Shown here: positions 33,876 to 46,126 of the stretch, one piece after another | Position numbering within the stretch: the first letter of the stretch is position 1 | Layout: every line of letters starts with the position of its first letter | DNA from: Leptothrix cholodnii SP-6 | GTDB taxonomy: Bacteria; Pseudomonadota; Gammaproteobacteria; Burkholderiales; Burkholderiaceae_C | NCBI RefSeq assembly: GCF_000019785.1 | Contig: NC_010524.1 | Span: 4,018,001-4,082,000, forward strand | DNA length: 64,000 bases | Direction: 5' to 3' | Translations under genes and position numbers: made by a program | Notes under the pieces: model-generated | What the model was told of the DNA's origin: nothing | The model's database searches: none | What the model saw: only the letters and a program-made list of their open reading frames with translations

Positions 33876-36702
33876 TCACGGTGGCCGCAAAGTCCGCCAG
33901 CCGCGCGCGCTCCTGAGCCACCACCGCGGCCGGCGCCCGCGCCACGAAGCTCTCGTTGCCCAGCTTGGCCTCGGCCTTGGCGATCTCGCCGGTCAGGCGC
34001 GCCACTTCCTTGCCCAGGCGCTCGCGCTCGGCCACCACGTCGATCTCGACCTTCAGCGCCAGCCGCGCGGCACCGGCCACCACCACCGGCGCGGCCTGCG
34101 TGGCGGCGTTGAAGGCGGTCTCGTCGGTCAGCACCTGCACCTCGCCCAGCTTGGCCAGCGCCTTGAGCACCGGCGCGGCCTGGGCGATGAACTCGGCATC
34201 ACCGAAGGTCAGCAGCGGCACGCGTTCGGCCGGTGACAGCCCCATCTCGCTGCGCAGCGTGCGGCACACGCCGACCAGGCTCTTGAGCTGAGCCACCCAG
34301 GCGTCGGCCTTGGCGTCGATGCGTTCGGGCTGTGCCTTCGGGTAGGCGGCCGTCACCAGCGACTCGGCACCGCCCACCGTCTTGCGACCGGCCACCGGCG
34401 CGACCACGTCCCACAGCTCGGCGGTGATGAAGGGCGTGACCGGGTGCAGCAGGCGCAGGATGGTTTCGAGCACGCGGATCAGTGTGCGGCGGGTGGCGCG
34501 TGCGGATGCTTCATCGCCCGCCGCCTTGGCCTCGTTGAGCTGCACCTTGGCGATCTCGAGGTACCAGTCGCAGTATTCGTCCCACACGAACTGGTAGATG
34601 GCGCTGGCGACGAAGTCGAGCCGGTACTCGGCAAAGCCCTGCTCCACCGTCGACTCGACACGCTGCAGCTCGCTCGTGATCCAGCGGTCGGCCGGGCTGA
34701 AGTTCAGATAACCGTGTGCCGGGCCACCCACGCTGCACTCGGCCTGGGTGTGCGCCATCAGGCCGCAATCCTGGCCCTCGGTGTTCATCAGCACGAAGCG
34801 GGTCGCGTTCCAGAGCTTGTTGCAGAAGTTGCGATAGCCCTCGCAGCGCTTGCTGTCGAAGTTGACGCTGCGGCCCAGACTCGCCATCGACGCGAAGGTG
34901 AAACGCAGCGCGTCGGCGCCGTAACCCGGGATGCCGTCCGGGAACTCCTTCTCGGTCGCCTTGCGCACCTTGGGCGCGTTCTCGGGCTTGCGCAGGCCGG
35001 TGCTGCGCTTGTCGAGCAGCTCGGGCAGCGCGATGCCGTCGATCAGGTCGACCGGGTCGAGCACGTTGCCTTCGCTCTTGCTCATCTTCTTGCCGTGCGC
35101 GTCGAGCACCAGGCCGTGGATGTAGACGTGCTTGAACGGCACGCGGCCGGTGAAGTGCTTGGTCATCATGATCATCCGGGCGACCCAGAAGAAGATGATG
35201 TCGTAGCCCGTGACCAGCACCGAACTCGGCAGGAACAGGTCCTGCTCGAGGGTCTGCTCGGGCCAGCCGAGCGTGGAAAACGGCACCAGCGCCGACGAGT
35301 ACCAGGTGTCGAGCACGTCCTCGTCGCGCGTCAGCTCCCCGGTGTAACCCGCGGCCGTGGCCTTGGCGCGGGCCTCGTCCTCGTTGCGCGCGACGAAGAG
35401 CTCACCCGATGAGCCATACCAGGCCGGGATCTGATGGCCCCACCAGAGCTGGCGGCTGATGCACCAGTCCTGGATGTTCTTCATCCACTGGTTGTAGGTG
35501 TTGACCCAGTTCTCGGGCACGAACTGGACGTCGCCCGAATCGACCGCCTCGATCGCCTCTTCGGCGATCGACTTGCCGTTCGCGCCCTGCTTGGTCATCG
35601 CGACGAACCACTGGTCGGTCAGCATCGGCTCGATGATCTGGCCGGTGCGCGCGCAGCGCGGCACCATCAGCTTGTGCTTCTTGACCTCGACCAGCAGGCC
35701 CTCGGCTTCGAGCTGGGCGACGATCTGCTTGCGCGCCACGAAACGATCCAGCCCGCGGTAAGCCTCGGGCACGTCGGCATGTTCGTCGTTGACCTTGGCG
35801 TCGAGCGTGAAGATCGTCAGCATCGGCAGCTGGTGGCGCAGGCCGACCTGGTAGTCGTTCTGGTCATGCGCGGGCGTCACCTTGACCACGCCGGTGCCGA
35901 AGGCCTTGTCGACGTAATCGTCGGCAATCACGGGCACGAGCCTGCCGGTGATCGGCAGCTTGACGCTCTTGCCGATCAGGTGCGTGTAGCGCTCGTCTTC
36001 CGGGTGCACCATCACCGCGGTGTCGCCGAGCATGGTCTCGGGACGGGTGGTGGCCACCACCAGCGATTCATCCGAGCCATCCACCGGATAGCGGATGTGC
36101 CACAGCGAGCCGTCTTCTTCTTCGCTCTCGACTTCCAGGTCCGACACCGCCGACTTCAGGATCGGATCCCAGCTCACCAGCCGCTTGCCGCGGTAGATCA
36201 GGCCTTCGTCGAACAGCCGCACGAAGGTCTCGGTGACGACCTTCGAGAGCTTCGGGTCCATCGTGAAGTACTCGTGCGGCCAGCTCACGCTGTCGCCCAT
36301 GCGGCGCATCTGGGTGGTGATGGTCGAGCCCGATTGCTCCTTCCACTCCCAGACCTTGGCGACGAAGTTCTTGCGGCCCAGGTCGTGGCGGCTCACGCCT
36401 TGCGCCTGCAGCTGGCGCTCGACGACGATCTGGGTGGCGATGCCGGCGTGGTCGGTGCCGGGCACCCACAGCGTGTTGTCGCCGCGCATGCGGTGGTAGC
36501 GCGTCAACGAGTCCATGATGGTCTGGTTGAAGGCGTGGCCCATGTGCAGCGTGCCGGTCACGTTGGGCGGGGGCAGCTGGATGCAGAAGCTGGCCTTGGC
36601 CGGATCGAGCGTGGGCTGGTAGGCGCCGCTGGCCTCCCAGAGCGGGGCCCACTTGGCTTCGATCGGGGCGGGTTCAAACGATTTGGTCAGGGCGTCGGTC
36701 AT
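33841..36702 (-). CDS. valS: Valyl-tRNA synthetase
   Basis: 953 residues, full length. Class I signature [17 protein letters not shown] (HIGH box HMGH) near residue 45 and [12 protein letters not shown] near 550; the editing domain has [20 protein letters not shown]; the C-terminal 65 residues form the ValRS coiled-coil arm that binds tRNA. ATG 36702 begins [11 protein letters not shown], matching ValRS N-termini. Single gene; divergent from the 3-hydroxybutyryl-CoA dehydrogenase gene. Confidence 0.97.
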   Translation of the reverse strand: MTDALTKSFEPAPIEAKWAPLWEASGAYQPTLDPAKASFCIQLPPPNVTGTLHMGHAFNQTIMDSLTRYHRMRGDNTLWVPGTDHAGIATQIVVERQLQAQGVSRHDLGRKNFVAKVWEWKEQSGSTITTQMRRMGDSVSWPHEYFTMDPKLSKVVTETFVRLFDEGLIYRGKRLVSWDPILKSAVSDLEVESEEEDGSLWHIRYPVDGSDESLVVATTRPETMLGDTAVMVHPEDERYTHLIGKSVKLPITGRLVPVIADDYVDKAFGTGVVKVTPAHDQNDYQVGLRHQLPMLTIFTLDAKVNDEHADVPEAYRGLDRFVARKQIVAQLEAEGLLVEVKKHKLMVPRCARTGQIIEPMLTDQWFVAMTKQGANGKSIAEEAIEAVDSGDVQFVPENWVNTYNQWMKNIQDWCISRQLWWGHQIPAWYGSSGELFVARNEDEARAKATAAGYTGELTRDEDVLDTWYSSALVPFSTLGWPEQTLEQDLFLPSSVLVTGYDIIFFWVARMIMMTKHFTGRVPFKHVYIHGLVLDAHGKKMSKSEGNVLDPVDLIDGIALPELLDKRSTGLRKPENAPKVRKATEKEFPDGIPGYGADALRFTFASMASLGRSVNFDSKRCEGYRNFCNKLWNATRFVLMNTEGQDCGLMAHTQAECSVGGPAHGYLNFSPADRWITSELQRVESTVEQGFAEYRLDFVASAIYQFVWDEYCDWYLEIAKVQLNEAKAAGDEASARATRRTLIRVLETILRLLHPVTPFITAELWDVVAPVAGRKTVGGAESLVTAAYPKAQPERIDAKADAWVAQLKSLVGVCRTLRSEMGLSPAERVPLLTFGDAEFIAQAAPVLKALAKLGEVQVLTDETAFNAATQAAPVVVAGAARLALKVEIDVVAERERLGKEVARLTGEIAKAEAKLGNESFVARAPAAVVAQERARLADFAATVIKLQDQLQRLA

Positions 36703-36918
36703 GTCGGTGCGGCTCGTTGGACGGCAGAAGTGGCGCGGCCACAGCACGGTCGCGGGGGGCCGGAGATCGGTTTGGGGGGCGGGTTCGGGATCGGAACAAC
36801 GGATTTTATGGACTGCGGGTGCATACCCGGGCGCCGACCGTGCCGGCAACGGCAGAATCGCCCCCAGAGAGGCGGGGGGCGCGCCCTCCGCACGCCATCA
36901 ACCGTTCGGAGCAATCAA

Positions 36919-37767
<849 letters not shown>

Positions 37768-37808
37768 ACGGGACCCAGGCGGCACCCCCGAGCGACAAGC
37801 CCCCACCC

Positions 37809-38819
37809 ATGTCCGCCACCTCCCAACCCAGCGGCGTGGTGCTGCTCAATCCGCATGCCAACGGCGGCAAGGCGCTGGCGCTGCGCCGCCCGATCGAGGC
37901 CTGGCTGGCGCGCAACAGCCCCGGCGTGTCGCTGCTGGTGCCCGACGGCATCGACCAGGCACTGGCCACGCTGGCGATCCTGGCCGCGCGCAGCCGGGTC
38001 GTGCTGGTGGGCGGCGACGGCACGCTCAACCGCATGCTGCCGGCGATCCTGCGCTGCGGCCACCGCATCGGCCTGGTGCCGGCCGGCAAGCGCAACGACA
38101 CCGCCCGCGCGATCGGCATCGACACGCTGCAGTGGCCCGAAGCGCTGGCCTACGCACTGCACGCGCCGACCGGGCCGGTCGACCTGGGCCAGCTCGACAC
38201 CGAAACCGAGACCCGCCACTTCATCTCCGGGCTGAGTGCCGGCTTCGACGCCCACATCGCGCGGGGCGTGACCGACGCGCCGCTGTGGCTGCGCGGCGCG
38301 CCGCGATACCTGTGGGCCGGCGCCCAGGCCTGGCCCGGCCTGCATCTGCGCGAGCTGCGGGTCTGGATCAACGGCCAGCTCGAACACGACGGCAACACGC
38401 TGATGGTGTCGGTGCACAACACCGCCAGCAGCCACGGCGGCGTACCGGCAGCGCCCGGCGCGCGCATCAACGATCACCGGCTCGACACGCTGGTGGTCGG
38501 CAGCGTCGGCCGTCTGGGCGTGCTGCCGCTGATGTGGCGGGTGGCCCGGGGTCGCCATGTGCGACCGCCGCGGGTCAGCCTGCACGGCACGCGCAAGATG
38601 CTGGTCGACGCCACCGAGCCGATGTCGGTGGTGATCGACGGCGAGGCACTCGCGCCGGTGGCGCGCTTCTCGGTGCACGTGCTGACGCGTGGACTGCATC
38701 TGGCCGGCGCCCACATGCTGGGCGAGCAGCTGGCCGACAGCCACATCGTCAACCCCGCCGTCGTCAGCACGATCATCGAGGGCGACGGCCCCTCGACCCT
38801 GCCACCCGCCGCCACCTGA
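37809..38819 (+). CDS. Diacylglycerol-kinase-catalytic-domain lipid kinase (YegS/DagK-like)
   Basis: 336 residues. LLNPHANGGKALALRRPIE near residue 12 and the ATP-binding VVLVGGDGTLNRML near 70 are those of the DAGK catalytic domain; VPAGKRNDTARAIGI replaces the common PLGTGNDFAR, so substrate may differ. Such kinases phosphorylate diacylglycerol or sphingoid lipids. If it uses diacylglycerol it would return PlcP-made diacylglycerol to phosphatidate. No Pho box upstream; it follows the dehydrogenase gene closely and may be cotranscribed. Confidence 0.82.
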   Translation: MSATSQPSGVVLLNPHANGGKALALRRPIEAWLARNSPGVSLLVPDGIDQALATLAILAARSRVVLVGGDGTLNRMLPAILRCGHRIGLVPAGKRNDTARAIGIDTLQWPEALAYALHAPTGPVDLGQLDTETETRHFISGLSAGFDAHIARGVTDAPLWLRGAPRYLWAGAQAWPGLHLRELRVWINGQLEHDGNTLMVSVHNTASSHGGVPAAPGARINDHRLDTLVVGSVGRLGVLPLMWRVARGRHVRPPRVSLHGTRKMLVDATEPMSVVIDGEALAPVARFSVHVLTRGLHLAGAHMLGEQLADSHIVNPAVVSTIIEGDGPSTLPPAAT

Positions 38820-38850
38820 AACCGCCGGACCCGCACCCGATGCACGCCGG

Positions 38851-39771
38851 ATGAACCTCAAGCAGCTCGAATACTTCGTGCAAGTGGCCGAGCTGGGCAG
38901 CTTCAGCAAGGCCGCCGTGGTGCTCGACATCGCCCAGCCTGCGCTCAGCCGCCAGGTGCGCGCGCTCGAGATCGAGCTGCACGAGACCCTGCTGCTGCGC
39001 AACGGCCGCGGCGTGACGCTGACCGAAGCCGGCCAGCGCCTGTTCGAACACAGCGTGGGCATCCTGCAGCAGGTGGCGCTGGCGCTCGAAGACCTGGGCG
39101 AACGGCGCGACGCGCCGGTCGGGCGCATCACCATCGGCCTGCCACCGAGCATGAGCCGGCAGCTGACGCTGCCGCTGGTGGAGGGCTTTCGCCACCAGCT
39201 GCCGCAGGCCCGGCTGGCGATCGTCGAGGGCCTGAGCACCCACATCGCCGAGTGGATCACCACCGGCCACGTCGACATGGGGCTGATGTACAACCCCGAC
39301 GCCCAGCCCTCGCTGGCGATCCGGCCGGTGCTCGAGGAGCGGCTGTGCCTGGTCGAAGCGGTCCGCGGCAGCCAGGGCGTGACAGGCAAGGCCGGCGCCA
39401 CCCTGCCCCTGCGCGAACTCTCGCGTTACGCCCTGATCGTGCCCGAGCGCCAGCACGTCATCCGCCGCCTGCTCGACGCCCAGGCCACGCTGGCCGGGCT
39501 GCAGCTCGACATCGCCTGGGAGGTCTCGAGCGTGCCGGCCATCATCGACCTGGTCTGCGCCGGCCACGGCCACGCCGTGCTGACCGCAAGTGCCGTGGCC
39601 GCCTCGGGGCGGGCCGGCGAACTGGCGGTGCGCACGCTGGTCGACCCCAGCCTGGTGAGCGTGCTGTGCCTGGCCACGGCGGCCCATCGGCGCCCGACCC
39701 CGCTGATGCGCCACGCCGCGGCGATGCTCACCGAGCTGGTCGGCCGGCTGCCTCAAGCCATGCCGGATTGA
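38851..39771 (+). CDS. LysR-family transcriptional regulator
   Basis: 306 residues. Residues 1-60 are the LysR winged helix ([32 protein letters not shown]); the rest is the periplasmic-binding-protein-like effector domain ([23 protein letters not shown]). It sits directly upstream of and in the same direction as the protocatechuate 4,5-cleavage genes, with an inverted repeat in the gap, and is the likely regulator of that cluster; the effector may be protocatechuate or a ring-cleavage product. Confidence 0.9.
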   Translation: MNLKQLEYFVQVAELGSFSKAAVVLDIAQPALSRQVRALEIELHETLLLRNGRGVTLTEAGQRLFEHSVGILQQVALALEDLGERRDAPVGRITIGLPPSMSRQLTLPLVEGFRHQLPQARLAIVEGLSTHIAEWITTGHVDMGLMYNPDAQPSLAIRPVLEERLCLVEAVRGSQGVTGKAGATLPLRELSRYALIVPERQHVIRRLLDAQATLAGLQLDIAWEVSSVPAIIDLVCAGHGHAVLTASAVAASGRAGELAVRTLVDPSLVSVLCLATAAHRRPTPLMRHAAAMLTELVGRLPQAMPD

Positions 39772-39782
39772 GATAACTGCTA

Positions 39783-39837
39783 GTCAGAATCAGAACTTGC
39801 CGGCATGGCTTGGGCTGGTCAGAATTCGCCGCATTCT
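39783..39837 (+). promoter_or_regulatory. Putative LysR binding region before ligJ
   Basis: GTCAGAAT occurs twice, at 39783 and 39818 (35 bp apart). The second overlaps an inverted repeat AGAAT-N7-ATTCT (39821-39837). AGGAG at 39838-39842 then serves ligJ. Spacing and position fit a LysR-type recognition and activation site; not proven. Confidence 0.45.
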
Positions 39838-39851
39838 CAGGAGACAAACCG

Positions 39852-40880
39852 ATGATCATCGACGTCCACGGCCACTACACCACCGCCCCGGCCGCCCTCG
39901 GCGCCTGGCGCGACCTGCAGATCGCAGCGCTCAAGGATCCGTCCAAGGCGCCCAAGGCGTCGGATCTGAAGATCAGCGACGACGAGCTGCGCGAGACCAT
40001 CGAGACCAACCAGCTGCGCCTGATGAAGGAACGCGGCTCGGACCTGACGATCTTCTCGCCGCGCGCCAGCTTCATGGCCCACCACATCGGCGACTTCGAG
40101 ACCTCGAGCACCTGGGCGGCGATCTGCAACGAGCTGTGCTTCCGCGTCAGCGAGCTGTTCCCGGACCACTTCATCCCGGCCGCGATGCTGCCGCAGAGCC
40201 CGGGCGTCGACCCGGCCACCTGCATCCCCGAGCTGGTCAAGTGCGTCGAGCAGTACGGCAACGTCGGCATCAACCTGAATCCGGATCCGTCGGGCGGCCA
40301 CTGGACCTCGCCGCCGCTGTCGGACAAGAGCTGGTACCCGATCTACGAGAAGATGGTCGAGTACGACATACCGGCCATGATCCACGTCAGCACGAGCTGC
40401 AACGCGTGTTTTCACACCACCGGCTCGCATTACCTGAACGCCGACACGACGGCCTTCATGCAGTGCCTGACGTCGGACCTGTTCAAGGACTTCCCGACCC
40501 TGAAGTTCCTGATCCCGCACGGCGGCGGCGCGGTGCCCTACCACTGGGGCCGTTTCCGCGGCCTGGCGCAAGAGCTCAAGAAGCCGCTGCTGAGCGAGCA
40601 CCTGCTCAACAACATCTTCTTCGACACCTGCGTGTATCACCAGCCCGGCATCGACCTGCTGACGAAAGTGATCCCGGTCAAGAACATCCTGTTCGCCTCG
40701 GAAATGATCGGCGCGGTGCGCGGCATCGACCCCGAGACCGGCCACTACTACGACGACACCAAGCGCTACGTGGCCGCCACGGCGAACCTGACCGACGACG
40801 AGCGCCACCAGATCTTCGAAGGCAACGCGCGCCGCGTGTTCTCGCGCCTGGACACCGCCCTCAAGGCCAAAGGACTCTGA
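39852..40880 (+). CDS. ligJ: 4-oxalomesaconate hydratase (amidohydrolase family)
   Basis: 342 residues, the length of LigJ/PmdE. It hydrates 4-oxalomesaconate to 4-carboxy-4-hydroxy-2-oxoadipate in the protocatechuate 4,5-cleavage pathway. Amidohydrolase metal ligands are visible: IIDVHGHY at residue 2, MIHVST near 177 and [12 protein letters not shown] near 222; [17 protein letters not shown] is diagnostic of the family. AGGAG lies 9 nt before ATG 39852. First catabolic gene after the LysR regulator; ligK follows 2 nt later. Confidence 0.92.
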   Translation: MIIDVHGHYTTAPAALGAWRDLQIAALKDPSKAPKASDLKISDDELRETIETNQLRLMKERGSDLTIFSPRASFMAHHIGDFETSSTWAAICNELCFRVSELFPDHFIPAAMLPQSPGVDPATCIPELVKCVEQYGNVGINLNPDPSGGHWTSPPLSDKSWYPIYEKMVEYDIPAMIHVSTSCNACFHTTGSHYLNADTTAFMQCLTSDLFKDFPTLKFLIPHGGGAVPYHWGRFRGLAQELKKPLLSEHLLNNIFFDTCVYHQPGIDLLTKVIPVKNILFASEMIGAVRGIDPETGHYYDDTKRYVAATANLTDDERHQIFEGNARRVFSRLDTALKAKGL

Positions 40881-40882
40881 TC

Positions 40883-41578
40883 ATGAATCTGCCCATGAAC
40901 CAGCTCGGCATCGTCAAGCGCAACATCGTGCGCGCCGACCGCGCGGCGGTCGACCGCCTGGCCAAGCTCGGCGTGGCCACCATCCACGAAGCGATGGGCC
41001 GCGTCGGCCTGATGAAGCCCTACATGCGCCCGGTCTACAACGGCGCCCGGATCTGCGGCACCGCCATCACCGTGCTGCTGCAGCCCGGTGACAACTGGAT
41101 GATGCACGTGGCGGCCGAGCAGATCCAGCCCGGCGACGTGGTCGTCGCGGCCTGCACCACCGACAACGAAGACGGCTTCTTCGGCGACCTGCTGGCCACC
41201 AGCTTCCAGGCCCGCGGCGCCCGCGGCCTGATCATCGACGGCGGCGTGCGCGACGTGGCCGAGCTGGAATCGATGAGCTTCCCGGTCTTCAGCCGCGCCA
41301 TCAACGCCAAGGGCACGATCAAGGCCACGCTGGGCTCGGTCAACATCACGGTGGTCTGCGCCGGTGCGATCGTCAACCCGGGTGACGTGGTGATCGCCGA
41401 TGTCGACGGCGTGGTGGTGGTGCCGGCGGCGCTGGCAACCCAGGTGGCCGATGCCGCCGAACACCGCGAGAGCTTCGAGGGCGAGAAGCGCGCCAAGCTC
41501 GCTGCCGGCGTGCTGGGCCTGGACATGTACAAGATGCGCGAGCCGCTCGAGAAGGCCGGCCTCAAGTACATCGACTGA
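40883..41578 (+). CDS. ligK: 4-carboxy-4-hydroxy-2-oxoadipate aldolase / oxaloacetate decarboxylase
   Basis: 231 residues. RraA-like fold of the LigK/PmdF/GalC aldolases that split CHA into pyruvate and oxaloacetate. Visible: [15 protein letters not shown] near residue 30, [17 protein letters not shown] near 58, and the metal/substrate motif [10 protein letters not shown] near 117 with [10 protein letters not shown] near 175. ATG 40883 is 2 nt after the ligJ stop region. The order ligJ-ligK matches pmdE-pmdF of Comamonas. Confidence 0.94.
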   Translation: MNLPMNQLGIVKRNIVRADRAAVDRLAKLGVATIHEAMGRVGLMKPYMRPVYNGARICGTAITVLLQPGDNWMMHVAAEQIQPGDVVVAACTTDNEDGFFGDLLATSFQARGARGLIIDGGVRDVAELESMSFPVFSRAINAKGTIKATLGSVNITVVCAGAIVNPGDVVIADVDGVVVVPAALATQVADAAEHRESFEGEKRAKLAAGVLGLDMYKMREPLEKAGLKYID

Positions 41579-41588
41579 GGCCACGGCG

Positions 41589-42530
41589 ATGGCGGATCCG
41601 AAGCTCTGGCATGTCGGCCTGATCGGCTACGGCGAGGTCGGCCGCATCCTGGCCGAAGACCTGCGCGCACAGGGCGTGCACGTCACCGCCTACGACCTCA
41701 AGCTCGACCACGCCGACAGCGCCGAGGCCTTGCGCATCCACGCACAGGCTCACGGTGTGAGCCTGGCCGAGTCGCATGCCGAACTGGCCCACGGCACCGA
41801 CTTCATCGTCAGCGCGGTGACCGCCAGCCAGGCGGTGCCGGTGGCGCAGGCCTGCGTGGCGGCGATCAAGCCGGGCGCGTTTTTCCTCGACTTCAACTCG
41901 GCCTCGCCGGGCGCCAAGCAGCGCGCGGCAGCGCTGATCGACACCGCCGGGGCGCGTTATGTCGAAGGCGCGGTGATGACCAGCATCCCGCCGTATCGGA
42001 TCAAGGTGCCGCTGCTGCTGGGCGGCGCGGCGGCGGCCGAGCTGTCGCCGCTGATCAACGCGCTGGGTTTCGCGTCCCGGGTGGCGAGCGAGCGCCTCGG
42101 CGTGGCCTCGGCCACCAAGATGTGCCGCAGCGTGATGATCAAGGGCCTGGAGGCGATGGTGATCGAGAGCTTCACCACGGCGCGCCACTACGGTGTCGAG
42201 GATGCGGTGATCGCCTCGCTGCACGAGACCTTCCCCGGCATCGACTGGGAGAAGCAGGCTGCCTACTTCTTCCAGCGCGTGATCGAACACGGCCGCCGGC
42301 GCAGCGAAGAGGTTCGCGAAGTGGCCGAGACCGTGCGCGATGCCGGCCTCGAACCCTGGAGCGCCGCCGGCACCGCCGAGCGCCAGGCCTGGATCGCCGA
42401 TCGGGCCGACGACGGCCTGTTCGGCAGCAAAGGCACCCCCGAATTCGCCCGCAGCGCCGACTGGCGCACGGAGGCCGACCGCATCCTCGGCCATGTGCAG
42501 GCGTCGGCCTCCCCATCCAACAAGGATTGA
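41589..42530 (+). CDS. NAD(P)-dependent oxidoreductase of the 3-hydroxyisobutyrate dehydrogenase family with DUF1932 domain
   Basis: 313 residues. N-terminal Rossmann loop VGLIGYGEVGRILAEDL near residue 9 and FIVSAVTASQAVPVAQA near 75; the C-terminal half (ASATKMCRSVMIKGLEAMVIES) matches DUF1932. It sits in the lig operon between ligK and ligI with gaps of 10 and 3 nt. No role in the standard protocatechuate 4,5-pathway is known to me for this enzyme. It occupies the cluster while the 4-oxalomesaconate tautomerase gene (ligU/pmdU) is absent from the window. The true substrate is unknown. Confidence 0.82.
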   Translation: MADPKLWHVGLIGYGEVGRILAEDLRAQGVHVTAYDLKLDHADSAEALRIHAQAHGVSLAESHAELAHGTDFIVSAVTASQAVPVAQACVAAIKPGAFFLDFNSASPGAKQRAAALIDTAGARYVEGAVMTSIPPYRIKVPLLLGGAAAAELSPLINALGFASRVASERLGVASATKMCRSVMIKGLEAMVIESFTTARHYGVEDAVIASLHETFPGIDWEKQAAYFFQRVIEHGRRRSEEVREVAETVRDAGLEPWSAAGTAERQAWIADRADDGLFGSKGTPEFARSADWRTEADRILGHVQASASPSNKD

Positions 42531-42533
42531 ACG

Positions 42534-43478
42534 ATGAGCAAGCCCACCACAGGTGACTTCACCAAGACCCCCGGCTGGATGGACTGGTACACCGGCCCCA
42601 GCAAGCCCCGCTTCCAGGTGCCCGCCGGCGCGGTCGACGCGCACTGCCACGTCTTCGGCCCCGGCGCCGAGTTTCCGTACGCACCCGAACGCAAGTACAC
42701 GCCGTGCGACGCCAGCAAGGCGCAGCTCTACGCCTTGCGCGACCACCTCGGCTTCGCCCGCAACGTGGTCGTGCAGGCCACCTGCCACGGCGCCGACAAC
42801 CGCGCGATGGTCGATGCGCTGGTCAGCAGCGGCGGCAAGGCACGTGGCGTGGCCACGGTCAAGCGCAGCGTGTCGGACGCCGAGCTGCAAGCCATGCACG
42901 ACGCCGGTGTGCGCGGCGTGCGCTTCAACTTCGTCAAGCGCCTGGTGGACTTCACGCCCAAGGAAGAACTGATGGAGATCGCCGGCCGGATCGCGAAGTT
43001 CGGCTGGCACGTGGTGATCTATTTCGAGGCGGTGGACCTGCCGGAGCTGTGGGACTTCTTCACCGCGCTGCCCACCACGGTGGTGGTCGACCACATGGGC
43101 CGCCCGGACGTGAGCAAGCCGGTCGACGGCCCCGAGTTCGAGCTGTTCGTGAAGTTCATGCGCGAACATCCGAACGTGTGGAGCAAGGTCACGTGCCCCG
43201 AACGGCTGTCGGTCACCGGGCCGAAGGCCATGGCTGGGCCAATGAGCGGCGAGCAGTCGGCGTACACGGACGTGATTCCTTTTGCCAAGCGCATCGTCGA
43301 CGAGTTCCCGGATCGCGTGCTGTGGGGCACCGATTGGCCGCACCCGAACCTGAAGGATCACATGCCGGATGACGGGCTGCTGGTGGATTTCATCCCGCAC
43401 ATCGCAACGACCGCCGAGATGCAGAAGAAGCTGCTGGTGGACAACCCGATGCGGCTGTATTGGCCTGAGGAAGTTTGA
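42534..43478 (+). CDS. ligI: 2-pyrone-4,6-dicarboxylate lactonase
   Basis: 314 residues. Amidohydrolase-type LigI/PmdD opens PDC to 4-oxalomesaconate. Key stretches: VDAHCHVFGPG near residue 34, RGVRFNFVKRLVD near 124, VVDHMGRPDV near 183 and GTDWPHPNL near 265 with the catalytic Asp. ATG 42534 lies 3 nt after the oxidoreductase stop. A 357-bp gap with a large inverted repeat separates it from ligA. Confidence 0.93.
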   Translation: MSKPTTGDFTKTPGWMDWYTGPSKPRFQVPAGAVDAHCHVFGPGAEFPYAPERKYTPCDASKAQLYALRDHLGFARNVVVQATCHGADNRAMVDALVSSGGKARGVATVKRSVSDAELQAMHDAGVRGVRFNFVKRLVDFTPKEELMEIAGRIAKFGWHVVIYFEAVDLPELWDFFTALPTTVVVDHMGRPDVSKPVDGPEFELFVKFMREHPNVWSKVTCPERLSVTGPKAMAGPMSGEQSAYTDVIPFAKRIVDEFPDRVLWGTDWPHPNLKDHMPDDGLLVDFIPHIATTAEMQKKLLVDNPMRLYWPEEV

Positions 43479-43514
43479 GCGGTTGTGGTGGCGGACGGCA
43501 TGCCAAGGTTTGAG

Positions 43515-43765
43515 CGGGCGGCGAGCGGGGCATGCGCTCCGCGGGTGACGCAAACTCGCCCTGCGGGCTCAAACATGCGCCCCCCGCGTATCGCACACCC
43601 CACTCACCACCTGATGAAGCACTGGACTCTGGGCACGCCGAAACCCGGGGACGTGGACTGACTCGGTTGGCGCGGGGTGGGTGGGGCGTCTGCGTAGCGG
43701 GGGCAGATGTCTGAGCCCGCAGGGCGAGTTTCTGACACCGCCTAGCAGATGCCCCGCCCGCCCCG
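43515..43765. repeat. Long imperfect inverted repeat in the ligI-ligA gap
   Basis: Two arms of roughly 85 bp face each other around a centre of about 80 bp. The best-matching core is 24 of 25 identical: 43552-43576 against the reverse complement of 43707-43731 (shared ACTCGCCCTGCGGGCTCA). Similarity extends outward (GGGGCAT...) and inward (CCCCC...CACC) with mismatches. The 357-bp gap 43479-43835 holds no gene. It may fold into a cruciform or RNA hairpin and weaken ligI-ligA readthrough. Confidence 0.7.
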
Positions 43766-43835
43766 CGGCCAGCACGCCACCACCCTTCGTCGATCACAAA
43801 CCGCCACCGATTCATCTAATAAAAGGAGACCCGCC

Positions 43836-45135
<1,300 letters not shown>

Positions 45136-45146
45136 GGATTTCGTTC

Positions 45147-46103
45147 ATGACCAAGACCATCAAAGTGGCGCTGGCCGGCGCCGGCGCCTTCGGCATCAAG
45201 CACCTCGACGGCATCAAGAACATCGACGGCGTCGAAGTGGTGTCGCTGATCAGCCGTGACATCGAGAAGACCCGCGAGACCGCCGCCCAGTACGGCATCG
45301 GCCACGTCACCACCGAGCTGGCACACAGCCTGGCGCTGCCCGAGGTGGACGCGGTGATCCTGTGCACGCCCACGCAGATGCACGCCTCGCAGAGCATCGC
45401 CTGCCTGAAGGCCGGCAAGCACGTGCAGGTCGAGATCCCGCTGGCCGACAGCTGGACCGACGCGCAGGCCGTGGCCGATCTGGCCAGGAGCAGCGGGCTG
45501 GTGGCGATGTGCGGCCACACCCGCCGCTTCAACCCCAGCCACCAGGCGGTGCACAACAAGATCGTGGCCGGCGAGTTCAACATCCAGCAGATGGATGTGC
45601 AGACGTATTTCTTCCGCCGCACCAACATGAATGCGCTCGGCCAGGCGCGCTCGTGGACCGACCACCTGCTGTGGCACCACGCCGCGCACACGGTCGATCT
45701 GTTCGCCTACCAGTGCGGCTCGCCGATCGTGAAGGCCAACGCCATCCAGGGCCCGATCCACCCGACCCTGGGCATCGCGATGGACATGAGCATCCAGCTG
45801 CAGGCCGCCAACGGCGCGATCTGCACGCTGTCGCTGTCGTTCAACAACGACGGCCCGCTGGGCACCTTCTTCCGCTACATCGGCGACAGCGCGACCTACA
45901 TCGCGCGTTACGACGACCTGTTCACCGGCAAGGAAGAGAAGATCGACGTCTCCCGCGTGGCCGTGTCGATGAACGGCATCGAGCTGCAGGACCGCGAGTT
46001 CTTCGCCGCGATCCGCGAGGGCCGCGAGCCCAATTCGAGCGTGGCGCAGGTGCTGCCCTGCTACCAGGTGCTGCATCAGCTCGAACAGCAGCTGCTCGCC
46101 TGA
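45147..46103 (+). CDS. ligC: 4-carboxy-2-hydroxymuconate-6-semialdehyde dehydrogenase
   Basis: 318 residues, GFO/IDH/MocA family. N-terminal NADP loop VALAGAGAFGIKHLDGI near residue 7, VILCTPTQMH near 70, and VEIPLADSWTDA, with LigC's EIPLADS where many relatives have EKP. It oxidises the hemiacetal form of CHMS to 2-pyrone-4,6-dicarboxylate. ATG 45147 follows ligB closely. Completes the set LigAB-C-I-J-K. Confidence 0.95.
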   Translation: MTKTIKVALAGAGAFGIKHLDGIKNIDGVEVVSLISRDIEKTRETAAQYGIGHVTTELAHSLALPEVDAVILCTPTQMHASQSIACLKAGKHVQVEIPLADSWTDAQAVADLARSSGLVAMCGHTRRFNPSHQAVHNKIVAGEFNIQQMDVQTYFFRRTNMNALGQARSWTDHLLWHHAAHTVDLFAYQCGSPIVKANAIQGPIHPTLGIAMDMSIQLQAANGAICTLSLSFNNDGPLGTFFRYIGDSATYIARYDDLFTGKEEKIDVSRVAVSMNGIELQDREFFAAIREGREPNSSVAQVLPCYQVLHQLEQQLLA

Positions 46104-46126
46104 TGTCCTGAGCACGAACGGCCCGC

